Shown: positions 37,513 to 47,492 of the stretch, piece by piece
Position numbering within the stretch: position 1 is the first letter of the stretch
Layout of the letters: every line of letters begins with the position of its first letter
NCBI RefSeq assembly: GCF_002770725.1
Contig: NZ_NQVN01000005.1
Location: 158,280-222,279 of the forward strand
Reading direction: 5' to 3'
DNA length: 64,000 nt
Source: Pleomorphomonas carboxyditropha
GTDB lineage: Bacteria > Pseudomonadota > Alphaproteobacteria > Rhizobiales > Pleomorphomonadaceae
Notes under the pieces: generated by a model
The model's input: the letters and a program-made list of their open reading frames with translations, nothing else
The model's database searches: none
What the model was told of the DNA's origin: nothing
Translations under genes and position numbers: made by a program

Positions 37513-37943
37513 ATGTCCGCTATCTCTTGCCTTCGCGGGTCAAAAAAGCACGAGGCGCGAGGCCGCGGGTCCCGTTGACTGTCGGCTCTCCCGATGAGGA
37601 GGCCGGTGAAGTCGCGGCGCCTGGTGCAAACATATCATCCATCAAGAACGACCGTCCGCTCGGGCACAGCCCATGACGGTGTCGCCTCAGCATCCTCTAC
37701 GTTTGATCGTATCGAGAACGGGTCTGAGCGGGATCCTGGCCCACGCCTTGGCTCTGTCGGCAGCCGGTCGCCGTGAGCGAGCTCCGACTGCTCATCCGCC
37801 AGGGCAAGAGGTCATGCCTCCCGAATACGGCTTTTCGACGGTGACGTCAAATACAGCCGATTCTCTATGAAAGGGACCCTAGCTGTTTCGTCACGAGTTT
37901 CCAAGCTGAATTTTGCGTTCAAAGTCAATAAAGCGAGGGAATT
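37513..37943. other. Intergenic region between DUF4167 and prmC
   Basis: I see no gene, tRNA or strong hairpin in these 431 bases. The part next to prmC (37840-37945) is AT-richer, with scattered stop codons in all frames. It presumably carries the promoter for the DUF4167 gene near 37520-37700, though no clean -35/-10 pair stood out. Confidence 0.5.
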
Positions 37944-38837
37944 TCAGTCGATTTGCCCGACAAGGGAGCCGGAGACCACCCGGTCGCGGCCGCCGAGGTC
38001 GCGGTGGACTTCGATTTCCGACAATCCGGCGGCCCCGAACAGCGCGCCGACCGCCGCGCCCTGGTCCCAGCCGATCTCGACGGCGAGGACACCGCCGGGC
38101 GTCAGATGCTCGCGAATGCCGCCCAGGATGGCCCGGTAGGCGTCGAGCCCGTCGGCGCCGCCGTCGAGGGCGAGCAGCGGGTCGTGCAGGCGCACCTCGC
38201 GATCGAGGCCGGCGATGACGCCGCTCGCTATATAGGGCGGGTTGGAGACGACCAGGTCGAAGCGGCCGCCGGCGGCGGCGAAGAAGTCGCCCTGCGCGAA
38301 ATCGAGCCGGTCGCCGACGCCGTGGCGAGCGGCATTGTCCCTGGCCACTGCGAGGGCGCCGGCAGAAAGGTCGGTGGCAAGGCCGCGCGCCCGCGGCAGC
38401 CTGGCGAGCAGCGCCACGGCGACGGCGCCGGTGCCGGTGCCGAGATCGACGAGGCGGAGGCCGTCGCCGTCCGGCGAAACGCCGGGAATCCGTCCGGTAC
38501 GAACGGTGGCGAGCGCCACTTCCACCAGCGTCTCGGTGTCCGGCCGCGGCTCCAGCGTGTCCGGACCGAGCGCGAAGTCGAGGCCGTAGAAGGAGGCGGT
38601 GCCGAGGATGCGGCCGACCGGCTCGCCGGCGGCCCGGCGGTCGATCCAGCCGTCGAGCCGGGCGGCGGCATCGGCGGCGACCGAACGGTCGGCGGCGGCG
38701 ACAAGGTCGAGCCGGCTGGCGCCGGTGGCCGCCGCGACGAGCAGGCGGGCATCGATCGCCGCCGTGTCGACGCCGGCCGCCGTCAGGCGCCGGCGGGCGT
38801 CGGCGAGGAGGGCACCGAGGGTCAAGGCGCCGCTCAT
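37944..38837 (-). CDS. prmC: Release factor glutamine methyltransferase PrmC
   Basis: This 297-residue enzyme methylates the glutamine of the GGQ motif in release factors 1 and 2. The catalytic NPPY is in [12 protein letters not shown]. The SAM-binding [20 protein letters not shown] precedes it, and [12 protein letters not shown] is conserved. It overlaps prfA, its substrate gene, by four bases, the common arrangement. Confidence 0.95.
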   Translation of the reverse strand: MSGALTLGALLADARRRLTAAGVDTAAIDARLLVAAATGASRLDLVAAADRSVAADAAARLDGWIDRRAAGEPVGRILGTASFYGLDFALGPDTLEPRPDTETLVEVALATVRTGRIPGVSPDGDGLRLVDLGTGTGAVAVALLARLPRARGLATDLSAGALAVARDNAARHGVGDRLDFAQGDFFAAAGGRFDLVVSNPPYIASGVIAGLDREVRLHDPLLALDGGADGLDAYRAILGGIREHLTPGGVLAVEIGWDQGAAVGALFGAAGLSEIEVHRDLGGRDRVVSGSLVGQID

Positions 38838-39907
38838 GCTTCGGCTTCGGCCAGCAGCCTGGCCTGATGGTCGGTGATCAGCGCGTCGACGATGTCGTCG
38901 AGGTCGCCTTCCATCACCTGCGGCAGCTTGTAGAGCGTCAGGTTAATGCGGTGGTCGGTGACGCGCCCTTGCGGGAAATTGTAGGTGCGGATGCGCTCGG
39001 AGCGGTCGCCGGAGCCGACCTGGCCGCGCCGGTCGGCGGCGCGGGCGCTGTCGGCCTTGTCGCGCTCGATCTCGTAGAGGCGGGCGCGCAACAGCTTCAT
39101 CGCCTTGGCGCGGTTCTTGTGCTGCGACCGCTCCTCCTGGCAGGCGACGGCGATGCCGGTGGGAATGTGGGTGATGCGGATGGCGCTGTCGGTGGTGTTG
39201 ACGTGCTGGCCGCCGGCGCCCGACGAGCGGTAGGTGTCGACGCGCAGGTCGGCCTCGTTGATGGCGATGTCCACCTCCTCGGCCTCCGGCAGCACCGCCA
39301 CGGTGGCGGCCGAGGTGTGGATGCGGCCCGAACTTTCGGTCGCCGGCACCCGCTGCACCCGGTGGACGCCGGATTCGAACTTCAGCCGGGCATAGACGCC
39401 GGCGCCGTCGATCGAGGCGACGATCTCCTTGTAGCCGCCGAGCTCGGCTTCCGACAGGCTCATCACCTCGACGCGCCAGCCGCGCGCCTCGGCGTAGCGC
39501 TGGTACATGCGGAACAGGTCGCCGGCGAACAGCGCCGCCTCGTCGCCGCCGGTGCCGGCGCGCACTTCCAGGATGGCGCTCTTATCGTCGGCGCGGTCGC
39601 GCGGCAAGAGCGCGATGCGGACGTCCTGCCTCAGCGCCTCGACCTTCTCGGCAAGCTCGGGCCGCTCCGCCTCCGCGAGCGCCCGCATGTCCGGGTCGGT
39701 GGCGGGGTCGGCGAGCATCGCCTCGATGTCGGCCAGTTCGCCGCCGGCCTGCCGCAGGGCGCGGATGCGGGCGATGAGCGGCTCCAGCTCGGCGTAGTCG
39801 CGCGACAGGCGGACGAAGGTGTCGGCGTCCGGGTTGCCGGCAAGCCGCGCCTCGAGAATGGCGAAACGGTCGAGGAGAGCCTCGAGACGAGCGTCGAAAG
39901 GGGTCAT
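38834..39907 (-). CDS. prfA: Peptide chain release factor 1
   Basis: RF1 recognises UAA and UAG stop codons and releases the finished peptide. It is 357 residues long. The peptidyl-transfer-centre motif is [20 protein letters not shown]. The codon-recognition tripeptide region precedes it ([20 protein letters not shown] includes the family block). It lies in the chain lysC-ptsP-prfA-prmC, separated from ptsP by 31 bases and coupled to prmC. Confidence 0.97.
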   Translation of the reverse strand: MTPFDARLEALLDRFAILEARLAGNPDADTFVRLSRDYAELEPLIARIRALRQAGGELADIEAMLADPATDPDMRALAEAERPELAEKVEALRQDVRIALLPRDRADDKSAILEVRAGTGGDEAALFAGDLFRMYQRYAEARGWRVEVMSLSEAELGGYKEIVASIDGAGVYARLKFESGVHRVQRVPATESSGRIHTSAATVAVLPEAEEVDIAINEADLRVDTYRSSGAGGQHVNTTDSAIRITHIPTGIAVACQEERSQHKNRAKAMKLLRARLYEIERDKADSARAADRRGQVGSGDRSERIRTYNFPQGRVTDHRINLTLYKLPQVMEGDLDDIVDALITDHQARLLAEAEA

Positions 39908-39938
39908 GCCGTGGTGGGGGCCTTGGTCGGAAGCCGGA

Positions 39939-42206
39939 TCAGTTGAGCGGGATGTCGCGGGATTCCGCGAAGTCCTGCAAGAGCTTGCGGATCGGCGGGC
40001 CGTCGGGACGGTTGAGGGCCGGCGCCAGCAGCGCCTCGAGTTCGCCGAGGTTGACCGAGCGGATCATGTCCTTGACCGGGCCGACCGAGGTGGCGGCCAT
40101 GGACATCGAGCGGAAGCCGATGGCCATCAGCGCCATGGCGGTGAGCGGCGTGCCGCCCAGCTCGCCGCACAGCGTCGCCGGCTTGCCGTATTCGGCCGAC
40201 TTGCGGGCGATGGTGCGGAGCGCGCGCAGGAAGGAGGGAGCGAGTGGGTCGAAGCGCTGCGCCACCTTGGCGTTGCCGCGGTCGACGGCCAGCATGAACT
40301 GGAACAGGTCGTTGGTGCCGACCGAGACGAAGTCGACCACCGACAGCAGTTCGTCGAGCTCGAACAGCAGCGCCGGCACCTCGATCATGGCGCCGAGCTT
40401 CAGCGACGACGGCAGGGCGTGGCCGTGCTTTTCGAGGAAGCGCTGCTCGCCCTTGACCAGTTCCTTGGCTTTCACGAATTCCTCGACCGTCGAGATCATC
40501 GGGAACATGACGCGCAGCTCGCGGCCGCCGGCCGCCTTCAGCAAGGCGCGCACCTGCGTCCTCAGGATGACCGTGCGGTCGAGCCCGATGCGGATGGCGC
40601 GCCAGCCCATGGCCGGGTTCTCTTCCTGCACCGAGCGGGTGAGGTAGGGCAGCACCTTGTCGCCGCCGATGTCGAGCGTGCGGAAGGTGACCGGCCGGCC
40701 GGTGGCGCCGTCGAGGATCTTGGAATAGAGCTCCGCCTGCTGGCCCATCTTGGGGAAGGTGGGGGCGATCATGAACTGCAATTCGGTGCGGAACAGGCCG
40801 ATGCCGTCGGCGCCCGATTCGTCGAAATGCGGCAGGTCGAACAGCAGGCCGGCGTTGGTGTTGAGGGCGATCCTGACGCCGTCGAGCGTCACCGGCGCCT
40901 TGAAGCGCAACTGGCGATAGCGCTCCTGCCGGCGGGCGCGGAAGCGCACCTTGGTGACGTAGGCCTGCTCGACGTCGGCCGGCGGCCTCAGGTGAACGTA
41001 GCCGCTCTCGCCGTCGATGATGATGCTGTCGCCGTTGTCGGCCAGCGACACGACGTTGGCGAGCTGGCCGACCGCCGGGATCGACAGGGCGCGGGCGACG
41101 ATCGCCACGTGGCTGGTGGTGGTGCCTTCCTCGAGGACGAGGCCGCGCAGCTTGGAGCGGTCGTAGTCGAGGAGCTCGGCGGCGCCCATCGAGCGGGCGA
41201 CGACGACGGCGTTCTCCGGCAGCTCGGTGCTCTTGTCCTTGCCCATCAGCTCGCGCAGCAGGCGATAGGTCAGGTCGTCGAAGTCGTGCAGGCGCTCGAG
41301 CAGGTAAGGGTCGGTCTGGCGCTGCATGCGGGCGCGGGTGTCGGACTGCACGCGCTCCACCGCCGCCTCGGCGGACAGGCCGGAGCGGACGATCGCCTCC
41401 TCCATGCGCCGCGTCCAGCCGCGGTCGTAGGCGAACATGCGGTAGGCTTCCAGCACGTCGCGATGCTCGCCGTGGTGGGCGACCTCGCCGCTGTCGATCA
41501 TGTCGTCGATCGAAAGGCGCAGGTTGGCGATGGCGGCGGTCAGCCGCTTCACCTCCTGCTCGGGATCCTCGGCGATGAAGTTGGTGACGACGACGCGCGG
41601 CTCGTGCAGCACGACATGGCCGAGGCCGACGCCGTCGGACAGCACCACGCCGGGCACGTGCATCGGACGGTTGAGGTCGAGCACCGTCTGCTGGCTGGCG
41701 GCGAGGCCCAGCACCTCGCCGGAGGCGATGATCTCGGCGATGATCATGCCGGTGGTCTGGAGCGCCTCCTCCTCCTCGTCCGAATAGGTCTTGCGGACGC
41801 GGTTCTGCACCACCAGGACGCCGAGCGTGCGGCCGGAGCGCAGGATCGGCACGCCGAGGAAGGAGTGGTAGGCCTCCTCGTCGGTGCCGGGAATGTAGGA
41901 GAAGGCCGGGTGTTCCTGGGCGTCTGCGAGGTTGAGCACCGCCGCCTCGGCGGCGATCAGGCCGACCAGGCCCTGGCCGACGCGAAGCGAGGCCTTGTGG
42001 ACGGCCTCCCGGTTGAGGCCCTCGGTGGCGAACAGTTCGAGCACGCCGTCGGCCCTGAGGACGTAGAGCGAGCAGACCTCCGCGACCATGTTGGCCGCGA
42101 TGGTGACGACGATCTTGTCCAATCGCTCCTGGGCGCTGATCGGCTCCGCCATCACCTCGCGGAGGCGGCGGAGCAGAACGCGCGGTCCGGAAAGGCCTCC
42201 CCGCAT
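39939..42206 (-). CDS. ptsP: Phosphoenolpyruvate-protein phosphotransferase PtsP (enzyme I-Ntr)
   Basis: PtsP starts the nitrogen phosphotransferase chain (PEP to NPr to EIIA-Ntr), which regulates carbon-nitrogen balance and transport. About 755 residues. The N-terminal GAF domain (about 15-160) senses glutamine or 2-oxoglutarate in relatives. The phosphorylated histidine is in [20 protein letters not shown]. The PEP-binding barrel has [21 protein letters not shown] and TLCGELGG (catalytic cysteine). The start [19 protein letters not shown] matches rhizobial relatives; a 63-base longer frame is possible. In a diazotroph this enzyme may help connect nitrogen status with metabolism. Confidence 0.95.
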   Translation of the reverse strand: MRGGLSGPRVLLRRLREVMAEPISAQERLDKIVVTIAANMVAEVCSLYVLRADGVLELFATEGLNREAVHKASLRVGQGLVGLIAAEAAVLNLADAQEHPAFSYIPGTDEEAYHSFLGVPILRSGRTLGVLVVQNRVRKTYSDEEEEALQTTGMIIAEIIASGEVLGLAASQQTVLDLNRPMHVPGVVLSDGVGLGHVVLHEPRVVVTNFIAEDPEQEVKRLTAAIANLRLSIDDMIDSGEVAHHGEHRDVLEAYRMFAYDRGWTRRMEEAIVRSGLSAEAAVERVQSDTRARMQRQTDPYLLERLHDFDDLTYRLLRELMGKDKSTELPENAVVVARSMGAAELLDYDRSKLRGLVLEEGTTTSHVAIVARALSIPAVGQLANVVSLADNGDSIIIDGESGYVHLRPPADVEQAYVTKVRFRARRQERYRQLRFKAPVTLDGVRIALNTNAGLLFDLPHFDESGADGIGLFRTELQFMIAPTFPKMGQQAELYSKILDGATGRPVTFRTLDIGGDKVLPYLTRSVQEENPAMGWRAIRIGLDRTVILRTQVRALLKAAGGRELRVMFPMISTVEEFVKAKELVKGEQRFLEKHGHALPSSLKLGAMIEVPALLFELDELLSVVDFVSVGTNDLFQFMLAVDRGNAKVAQRFDPLAPSFLRALRTIARKSAEYGKPATLCGELGGTPLTAMALMAIGFRSMSMAATSVGPVKDMIRSVNLGELEALLAPALNRPDGPPIRKLLQDFAESRDIPLN

Positions 42207-42379
42207 CGTCGGCTTCCTGCTCTCTCCCGCGGGCCGGAACGGCGCCAGGCCGGCCACGGGCTCATTCACTCCATGATGCCAGCCCTAGCGCTTTTTGCGG
42301 CCGGCTTGAAGCCATCAATATGGCAGCGTGCCCTTGCGGGCGGCTGCCGGAAAACGAACAGGCTCCAGCCTGTTGATAC

Positions 42380-42405
42380 GGCCTCGCCGTTCGCCCGGCG
42401 AGGCC
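42380..42405. terminator. Hairpin in the lysC-ptsP gap
   Basis: GGCCTCGCC (42380-42388) pairs with GGCGAGGCC (42397-42405). The T-rich tail (CCTTTTCTT) is on the plus strand, opposite to transcription of lysC, so its role as a terminator is uncertain. The 272-base gap has no gene. Confidence 0.4.
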
Positions 42406-42478
42406 CCTTTTCTTCGAGCCCTCACAAATCGGCGTGAGCGAACCGGCCCCGGGACCTCTCCGGCGCCGGTGCGCCCCG

Positions 42479-43732
42479 TCAGGCCTTGTCGAGGCCGTAG
42501 GCCGAATGCAGCGTGCGGACGGCGAGCTCGGTATAGGCCTCGTCGATCAGCACGGAGATCTTGATCTCGGAGGTGGTGATCGCCCGGATGTTGATGCCCT
42601 TGTCCGACAGCGCCTTGAAGGCCTGGGCAGCGACGCCGGCATGGCTGCGCATGCCGACGCCGATCACCGACACCTTGCACATGCCGGTGGTGCCCTCGAA
42701 GGTCTTGTAGCCGATCTCGGCCTTCTTCTCGTTGAGCACGGCGGTGGCGCGCTCGTAGTCGGTGGCCGGCAGCGTGAAGGTGATGTCGGTCTCGGCGCCG
42801 TCGGCGGAGATGTTCTGGACGATCATGTCGACGTTGACGTTGGCAGCGGCCAGCGGCCCGAACACCGCGGCGGCGACGCCCGGCTGGTCCGGCACGCGGC
42901 GGATGGAGATCTGCGCCTCGTCCTTGGAGTAGGCGATCCCGGTGACGACTTCCTGTTCCACGATCTCGTCCTCATCGCAAATGAGCGTTCCGAACGGGTC
43001 GCCGTTCGGCATGGTCTTGGGGTTGATGGGGTCCTCGAAGGACGACCGCACGAAGGTGCGCACCTTGTGGACCATGGCAAGCTCGACGGAGCGCACCTGC
43101 AGCACCTTGGAGCCGAGCGAGGCCATCTCCAGCATCTCCTCGAAGGAGACCTTGTCGAGACGGCGGGCCTTGGGCACGACGCGCGGGTCGGTGGTGTAGA
43201 CGCCGTCGACGTCGGTGTAGATGTCGCAGCGGTCGGCCTTCACCGCCGCCGCCACGGCGACGGCCGAGGTGTCGGAGCCGCCGCGGCCAAGCGTGGAGAC
43301 GCGGCCGTCGGGGCCGATGCCCTGGAAGCCGGCGATGACGGCGACGCGGCCGGCCTGCATCTGCTCGATGACCCGCGTGCCGTCGATCGACTGGATGCGG
43401 GCGGCGCCGTGGGCGCCATCGGTGACGATCGGCAGTTGCCAGCCCTGCCAGGAACGGGCGTCGATGCCCATCGCCTGCAGCGTGATGGCGAGAAGACCGC
43501 TCGTCACCTGCTCGCCCGAGGCGACGACGGCGTCGTATTCGCGCGCGTCGTGCAGGGCGGAGGCGCCCCGGCAGAGTGCGACCAACTCGTTGGTCTTGCC
43601 GGCCATGGCCGACACGACGACGGCGACCTGATGGCCGGCGTCGGTCTCGCGCTTCACGTGGGCCGCGACATTGCGGATCCTATCGAGATCGGCGACCGAA
43701 GTGCCGCCGAATTTCATCACCAATCGAGCCAT
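42479..43732 (-). CDS. lysC: Aspartate kinase LysC
   Basis: LysC phosphorylates aspartate, the first step to lysine, threonine and methionine. The 417-residue protein starts MARLVMKFGGTSVADLDRIR with the kinase signature KFGGTSV. GRGGSDTSAVAVAAAVKADR and DVDGVYTTDPRVVPKAR complete the catalytic part. Two ACT domains (about 265-340 and 345-410) give feedback control, probably by lysine and threonine. An internal start could produce a separate regulatory chain as in some bacteria; I cannot tell. Confidence 0.96.
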   Translation of the reverse strand: MARLVMKFGGTSVADLDRIRNVAAHVKRETDAGHQVAVVVSAMAGKTNELVALCRGASALHDAREYDAVVASGEQVTSGLLAITLQAMGIDARSWQGWQLPIVTDGAHGAARIQSIDGTRVIEQMQAGRVAVIAGFQGIGPDGRVSTLGRGGSDTSAVAVAAAVKADRCDIYTDVDGVYTTDPRVVPKARRLDKVSFEEMLEMASLGSKVLQVRSVELAMVHKVRTFVRSSFEDPINPKTMPNGDPFGTLICDEDEIVEQEVVTGIAYSKDEAQISIRRVPDQPGVAAAVFGPLAAANVNVDMIVQNISADGAETDITFTLPATDYERATAVLNEKKAEIGYKTFEGTTGMCKVSVIGVGMRSHAGVAAQAFKALSDKGINIRAITTSEIKISVLIDEAYTELAVRTLHSAYGLDKA

Positions 43733-43910
43733 TTTCCGACGTCGTTTCCTGAGGGGCGGGAACCCCGTTGCGAGCGGTGAAAAGGCGGGCCGCCGAACGG
43801 CACCCGCGGAGCCGCGCCCTCAATACAGGAAGGTGCGGCGCCGGGCAATCGTCGGAGGTTTGTTTTCAGCCTCAATAGCCCGAAGCCGCCAATGCGGCTT
43901 CGGGCTTGTT

Positions 43911-44031
43911 CTGGCCTCAGTCGCCGGCGGGCATCCGGCCTTTGGCTTTCGCTCCGCTTTGCGTCTTTCGGGGCTTCGCCACGAAAGACTCGCTTCGCGC
44001 GGCGCCGCTTGGCGCCGGAAGCCGCTCCGCG
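43911..44031 (+). repeat. Dispersed repeat family B, long copy
   Basis: It begins TCAGTCGCCGGCGGGC, continues with a CCGGCCTTTGGCTTTCGC block and ends with CGCCGCTTGGCGCCGGAAGC plus a following CGCT. The same blocks in the same order occur on the opposite strand at 61171-61258. This copy carries about 50 extra bases, including an 8-bp inverted repeat, between the two blocks. A partial copy of the last block lies at 44211-44233. Confidence 0.7.
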
Positions 44032-44092
44032 ACTTCGATATCATCCGCTCTGATGCACAGCACGGCGACCTATATAGGCCGCCTGCTCCGTT

Positions 44093-44132
44093 CTGCCCGA
44101 GGTCCTGCGCCTTCGCGCAGGACCTCGGGCAG
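44093..44132. repeat. Perfect 18-bp inverted repeat (hairpin)
   Basis: 44093-44110 pairs without mismatch to 44115-44132 around a CTTC loop. It lacks a T-tract and lies well away from the ends of both flanking genes, so it is not a simple terminator. Confidence 0.8.
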
Positions 44133-44210
44133 GAAAAGGCAAGGGGCACACATAGGGCTCCGCCTGTACGGCGTCGTTGGTTACCAGCGTCGATGCCGGG
44201 CGGGCGGTTT

Positions 44211-44233
44211 GCCGCTTGGCGCCGGAAGCCGCT
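44211..44233 (+). repeat. Dispersed repeat family B, partial copy
   Basis: GCCGCTTGGCGCCGGAAGCC followed by GCT repeats the end block of the copy at 43911-44031, 26 bases before the hydrolase stop. Confidence 0.65.
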
Positions 44234-44258
44234 GTGGTGGCTTCGGGTGCGTTTGTTT

Positions 44259-45191
44259 TCAGAGCCGGAAGATGGCGCGGGCCCAGGCGACGATGTGCTC
44301 GAAAAAGGGCGTGACGGCACGCAGGCGGCCATAGTCGCCGGCGCAGCCGTGGTGCAGCCCCTCGTAGCGGTGGAAGTCGAGCATGACGCCAGCGGCGGCG
44401 AGGCGGCCGGCATAGGCTTCGCCCTCGTCGCGCAGCACGTCGCAGCCGGCCGTCAGCAGCAGGGTCGGCGGCAGGCCGGCGAGGCTTTCGGCGCGCAGTG
44501 GCGAGGCGTGCGGATGGGTGCGCTCAGTCGGGTCGGGCACGTAATGGTCCCAGAACCAGGCCATGTCGTCGGCGGTAAGGCCGAAACCGTCGGCGAATTC
44601 GACATAGGACGGATGGCCGGCCGCGATATCGTCGGTCACCGGATAGATCAACATCTGGCCGGCGAGCGCCGGTCCGCCCTCGTCGCGGATGCGCAGCGCC
44701 GTGACGGCGGAAAGATTGCCGCCGGCGCTGTCGCCGCCGACGATCAGCCTGGCGGGATCGATGCCGAGATCGGACGCGTGGGCGGCTATCCAGCGGACGG
44801 CGGCGAGACAATCGTCGCTCGCCACCGGGAAACGATGCTCGGGCGCCATGCGGTAATCGACCGAGACGACGACGGCACCGACGCTGGCGGCGAGGTTGCG
44901 GCAGATGTTGTCGTGGGTGTCGAGCGAGCACAGCACCCAGCCGCCGCCATGGATGTAGACGATGCCGGGCAGGGCGTCGCTATCGCCGAACGGCCGGTAG
45001 ACCCGTGCCGCGATGGTGCCGCTCTTCACGGGAAGGGCGATCGTTTCCACCGCTTTCACCGGCGCGCCGGCGACGCGCGGCTCGGCCTCGGCGCGGGCTC
45101 GGGCGGCCTGGGCCGACAGCTCCTTCAGGGGTGGTTCGCCGCGCGCGGCGGCGAGCGCCAGGTCGGCGGCGATTTCGGGATGAAGCGGCAT
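44259..45191 (-). CDS. Alpha/beta hydrolase, hormone-sensitive-lipase family
   Basis: A 310-residue esterase. The oxyanion-hole motif is YIHGGGWVLCSLDTHDNICR (HGGG). The nucleophile serine is in VGGDSAGGNLSA (GDSAG). The catalytic aspartate is probably in AGCDVLRDEG and the histidine in YEGLHHG. This is the bacterial HSL (family IV) layout, acting on short-chain esters or acylated compounds. The last codons fall in a repeat shared with 43858. A palindromic candidate operator lies 21 bases upstream of the start. Confidence 0.9.
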   Translation of the reverse strand: MPLHPEIAADLALAAARGEPPLKELSAQAARARAEAEPRVAGAPVKAVETIALPVKSGTIAARVYRPFGDSDALPGIVYIHGGGWVLCSLDTHDNICRNLAASVGAVVVSVDYRMAPEHRFPVASDDCLAAVRWIAAHASDLGIDPARLIVGGDSAGGNLSAVTALRIRDEGGPALAGQMLIYPVTDDIAAGHPSYVEFADGFGLTADDMAWFWDHYVPDPTERTHPHASPLRAESLAGLPPTLLLTAGCDVLRDEGEAYAGRLAAAGVMLDFHRYEGLHHGCAGDYGRLRAVTPFFEHIVAWARAIFRL

Positions 45192-45211
45192 AAGGAACCT
45201 CCGGCATATTT

Positions 45212-45230
45212 TTCACTAGTGAAGCGCTTC
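45212..45230. promoter_or_regulatory. Palindromic candidate operator upstream of the hydrolase gene
   Basis: TTCACTAGTGAA (45212-45223) is a perfect 12-bp palindrome overlapping a second one, GAAGCGCTTC (45221-45230). It lies just upstream of the hydrolase ATG. Short adjoining palindromes of this kind are typical sites for TetR- or MarR-type regulators. No regulator gene is adjacent. Confidence 0.4.
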
Positions 45231-45395
45231 AGAGCAACGCCGGAAAGGCCGCTTTTTCGCTTATGACCAGAATTCGAACGCCGGAATCCGAACGATCGGC
45301 CGATGATCGATGCCGAGGGTTGACTTGGCAGCCGGCCGGTTCGAAAAGTCGAGGCCTGCCCCGATCCGGGCGGTGACAGCGGCGCGGAGAAAGCC

Positions 45396-46145
45396 ATGAC
45401 CGAGACGAAGCGTGACAGCGTCGATCAGGCCGAAGTCGACCGCTTCTCGGCGATGGCCAAGGAGTGGTGGGACCCGAACGGCAAGTTCAAGCCGCTGCAC
45501 CGGTTCAGCCCGGCGCGGCTCGGCTACATCAAGCGGGAGGTGTGCCGGCATTTCGGCCGGGACGAGCGTGCCGCCGACGCCTTTTCCGGCCTGTCCTTCC
45601 TGGACATCGGCTGCGGCGGCGGGCTCGTATCGGAGCCGATGGCCCGGCTCGGCGCCACCGTCACCGGCGTCGACCCGTCGCCTGTCAATATCGAGGTGGC
45701 GCGTCTGCATGCCGCCGAGACCGGCGTGACCATCGATTATCGGGCGACCACGGCCGAGGAGGTGCTCCCCGCCGGCGATCGCTTCGACGTGGTGCTGGCG
45801 CTCGAAGTGGTCGAGCATGTTGCCGACGTGCCGGCCTTCCTCGCCACGGTGGCCGATCTGGTGAAGCCCGGCGGCCTCGTCATCGCCGCCACGCTCAACC
45901 GCACGCTGAAGGCGCTGGGGCTCGCGGTGGTCGGCGCCGAATACGTGCTGCGCTGGCTGCCGGCCGGCACTCACGACTGGAAGAAGTTCGTCAAGCCCGA
46001 GGAACTGGAAGCGCCGTTGCAGGACGCCGGCCTGACGCTGCTCGACCGGCGCGGTATCGTCTTCGATCCCCTCCGCTTTTCCTGGAAGGAAAGTGACGAT
46101 ACCGACGTTAATTACATGGTTCTTGCAGCCCGGCCGAAGGCTTAG
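45396..46145 (+). CDS. ubiG: Ubiquinone biosynthesis O-methyltransferase UbiG
   Basis: UbiG performs both O-methylation steps of ubiquinone synthesis using SAM. It has 249 residues. Characteristic are [20 protein letters not shown], the SAM-binding [20 protein letters not shown], and [16 protein letters not shown]. It is divergent from the hydrolase gene and overlaps the convergent DUF1178 gene by four bases. Confidence 0.96.
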   Translation: MTETKRDSVDQAEVDRFSAMAKEWWDPNGKFKPLHRFSPARLGYIKREVCRHFGRDERAADAFSGLSFLDIGCGGGLVSEPMARLGATVTGVDPSPVNIEVARLHAAETGVTIDYRATTAEEVLPAGDRFDVVLALEVVEHVADVPAFLATVADLVKPGGLVIAATLNRTLKALGLAVVGAEYVLRWLPAGTHDWKKFVKPEELEAPLQDAGLTLLDRRGIVFDPLRFSWKESDDTDVNYMVLAARPKA

Positions 46146-46591
46146 TTCCGCTCGCCGGGCAGGACGGGCAGCGGCAGGATGTCGATGCCTTCTTCCACCA
46201 ATGCGCGGGCGTCTTCCTGGGTGGCCTCGCCGTGCACGGCGCGGGCCGGCGCCTCGCCGAAGTGGATGCGCCGCGCTTCCTCGGCGAAACGCTTGCCGAC
46301 GTTCTCGGAGCCGTCGAGCAGGGCAGCCTTGATTTCCTTCAGCTTCTCGAGAAACTCGCGCGCCTCGGGCGGGATGGCGACCTGTTGCTTGTCCCGGGCG
46401 GCGGCCGGCACGACGGCTTTGGCTTCCGACGTCGCGACGTTCGGCCGCATCAGCGCCTTGGCAACCGACGTCGAGCCGCACTCGGGACAGGCGCAGAGAC
46501 CGGCCGACGACTGGGCGTCGAAATCCTCCGAGGAACGGAACCATCCCTCGAATTCATGGGCGTTGGAACAGACGAGCGAATAGCGGATCAT
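46142..46591 (-). CDS. DUF1178 family protein
   Basis: The 149-residue chain starts [20 protein letters not shown]. It carries [20 protein letters not shown] with a CxxC, forming a small zinc-ribbon-like N-terminus (Cys8, then the CxC..C group near 35-40). The rest is helical and charged ([31 protein letters not shown], shared by the family). An ATG 12 bases earlier is an alternative. Function unknown; the family is common in alpha- and betaproteobacteria. Confidence 0.85.
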   Translation of the reverse strand: MIRYSLVCSNAHEFEGWFRSSEDFDAQSSAGLCACPECGSTSVAKALMRPNVATSEAKAVVPAAARDKQQVAIPPEAREFLEKLKEIKAALLDGSENVGKRFAEEARRIHFGEAPARAVHGEATQEDARALVEEGIDILPLPVLPGERN

Positions 46592-46658
46592 GACTTTCAA
46601 CATGGCGCGCCGGCCCTGCCATCGCAAGTCCGGCGCTGCTTTTTAGCCGAACCGGCAC

Positions 46659-47483
46659 TCAAAGCGTAAAGCGACGCTCGTTTTCCAGCGAAGGGATGCG
46701 GGCGCGGGTGAGTTCCACTTCGTCGAGGTCGATATCGGCGACGACGATGTCCGGGTCGGCGTGGTTGGCCTCGGCGATCACCTTGCCCCAGGGGCCGACG
46801 ATCAGCGAATGACCGTAGGTGTCGCGGCCGTCCTCGTGGGTGCCGCCCTGGGCGGCCGACACCATGAAGCAGCCGTTCTCGATGGCGCGGGCCCGCTGCA
46901 GCACGTGCCAGTGCGCCTCGCCGGTCTGGCGGGTGAAGGCGGCCGGCGCGCCCATGATCTCGACGCCGGCATGGCCATAGGCGCGGAACAGTTGGGGAAA
47001 GCGCAGGTCGTAGCAGATGGCGAGGCCGATCCTGGTGCCGGCCGCCTCGACGACGATGGCGCTTTCGCCCGGCGTGTAGGCGGCGCTCTCGCGCCAGGTT
47101 TCGCCCATGGGCAGGTCGACGTCGAACATGTGGATCTTGTCGTAGCGGGCGCGGAGGTCGCCCGACGGGCCGAACACATAGGCGCGGTTGGCGATCTTGC
47201 CGTCGTCGCGGCGAATGGCCAGCGAGCCGAAATGCAGCGTGACGGCGAGCTCGCGGGCGAGCTGGGCGCCGCGGGCGACGAAGGCGTCCTTCGCCTCGAC
47301 CTCCAGCTTGCCCAGCATGTCGGCCCGGTCGCGCTCGATGACGTTGGTCATCTCCGGCGTCTGGATATAGGTGGCTCCGGCGCCGGCGGCGTCGCGGATC
47401 AGCGCCTCCACCTCGGGCAGGTTCTTTGAGGGATCGCGGCCGGACCGGAGCTGGACGGCGGCGACGCAGAGCGGACGCGTCAT
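46659..47483 (-). CDS. Nitrilase-superfamily amidase (Nit1/deaminated-glutathione amidase-like)
   Basis: A 274-residue amide hydrolase with the Glu-Lys-Cys triad: Glu44 in QTPEMTN, Lys116 in RYDKIHMFDVD and Cys157 in LAICYDLRFPQLF. The KIHMFDVDLPMG signature and overall length fit the Nit subgroup that repairs deaminated glutathione. It is followed nine bases later by nothing coding and preceded by grxC, also a glutathione-linked gene. That supports the assignment, but the substrate is an inference. Confidence 0.88.
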   Translation of the reverse strand: MTRPLCVAAVQLRSGRDPSKNLPEVEALIRDAAGAGATYIQTPEMTNVIERDRADMLGKLEVEAKDAFVARGAQLARELAVTLHFGSLAIRRDDGKIANRAYVFGPSGDLRARYDKIHMFDVDLPMGETWRESAAYTPGESAIVVEAAGTRIGLAICYDLRFPQLFRAYGHAGVEIMGAPAAFTRQTGEAHWHVLQRARAIENGCFMVSAAQGGTHEDGRDTYGHSLIVGPWGKVIAEANHADPDIVVADIDLDEVELTRARIPSLENERRFTL

Positions 47484-47492
47484 ATCGTTTCC

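Larger units (their letters stand above)
43858..44262. repeat. Palindrome-rich segment flanked by 12-bp direct repeats
   Basis: GTTTGTTTTCAG occurs at 43858-43869 and again at 44251-44262; the second copy contains the stop codon of the hydrolase gene. Between them lie at least three strong hairpins: 43877-43906 (13-pair stem, CAAT loop), 43963-43989 (GTCTTTCG/CGAAAGAC) and 44093-44132 (18 pairs). Two copies of a GCCGCTTGGCGCCGGAAGCC block also lie inside. No gene is credible in this segment. It resembles a non-autonomous mobile or recombinogenic element. Confidence 0.55.

Noticed and set aside
37513..37943. Short rightward frames in the DUF4167-prmC gap
   Set aside because: No ribosome site, biased composition or family similarity.
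42380..42405. lysC terminator
   Set aside because: A good stem is present, but the T-run is on the wrong side for leftward transcription, so it is listed only as a hairpin with low confidence.
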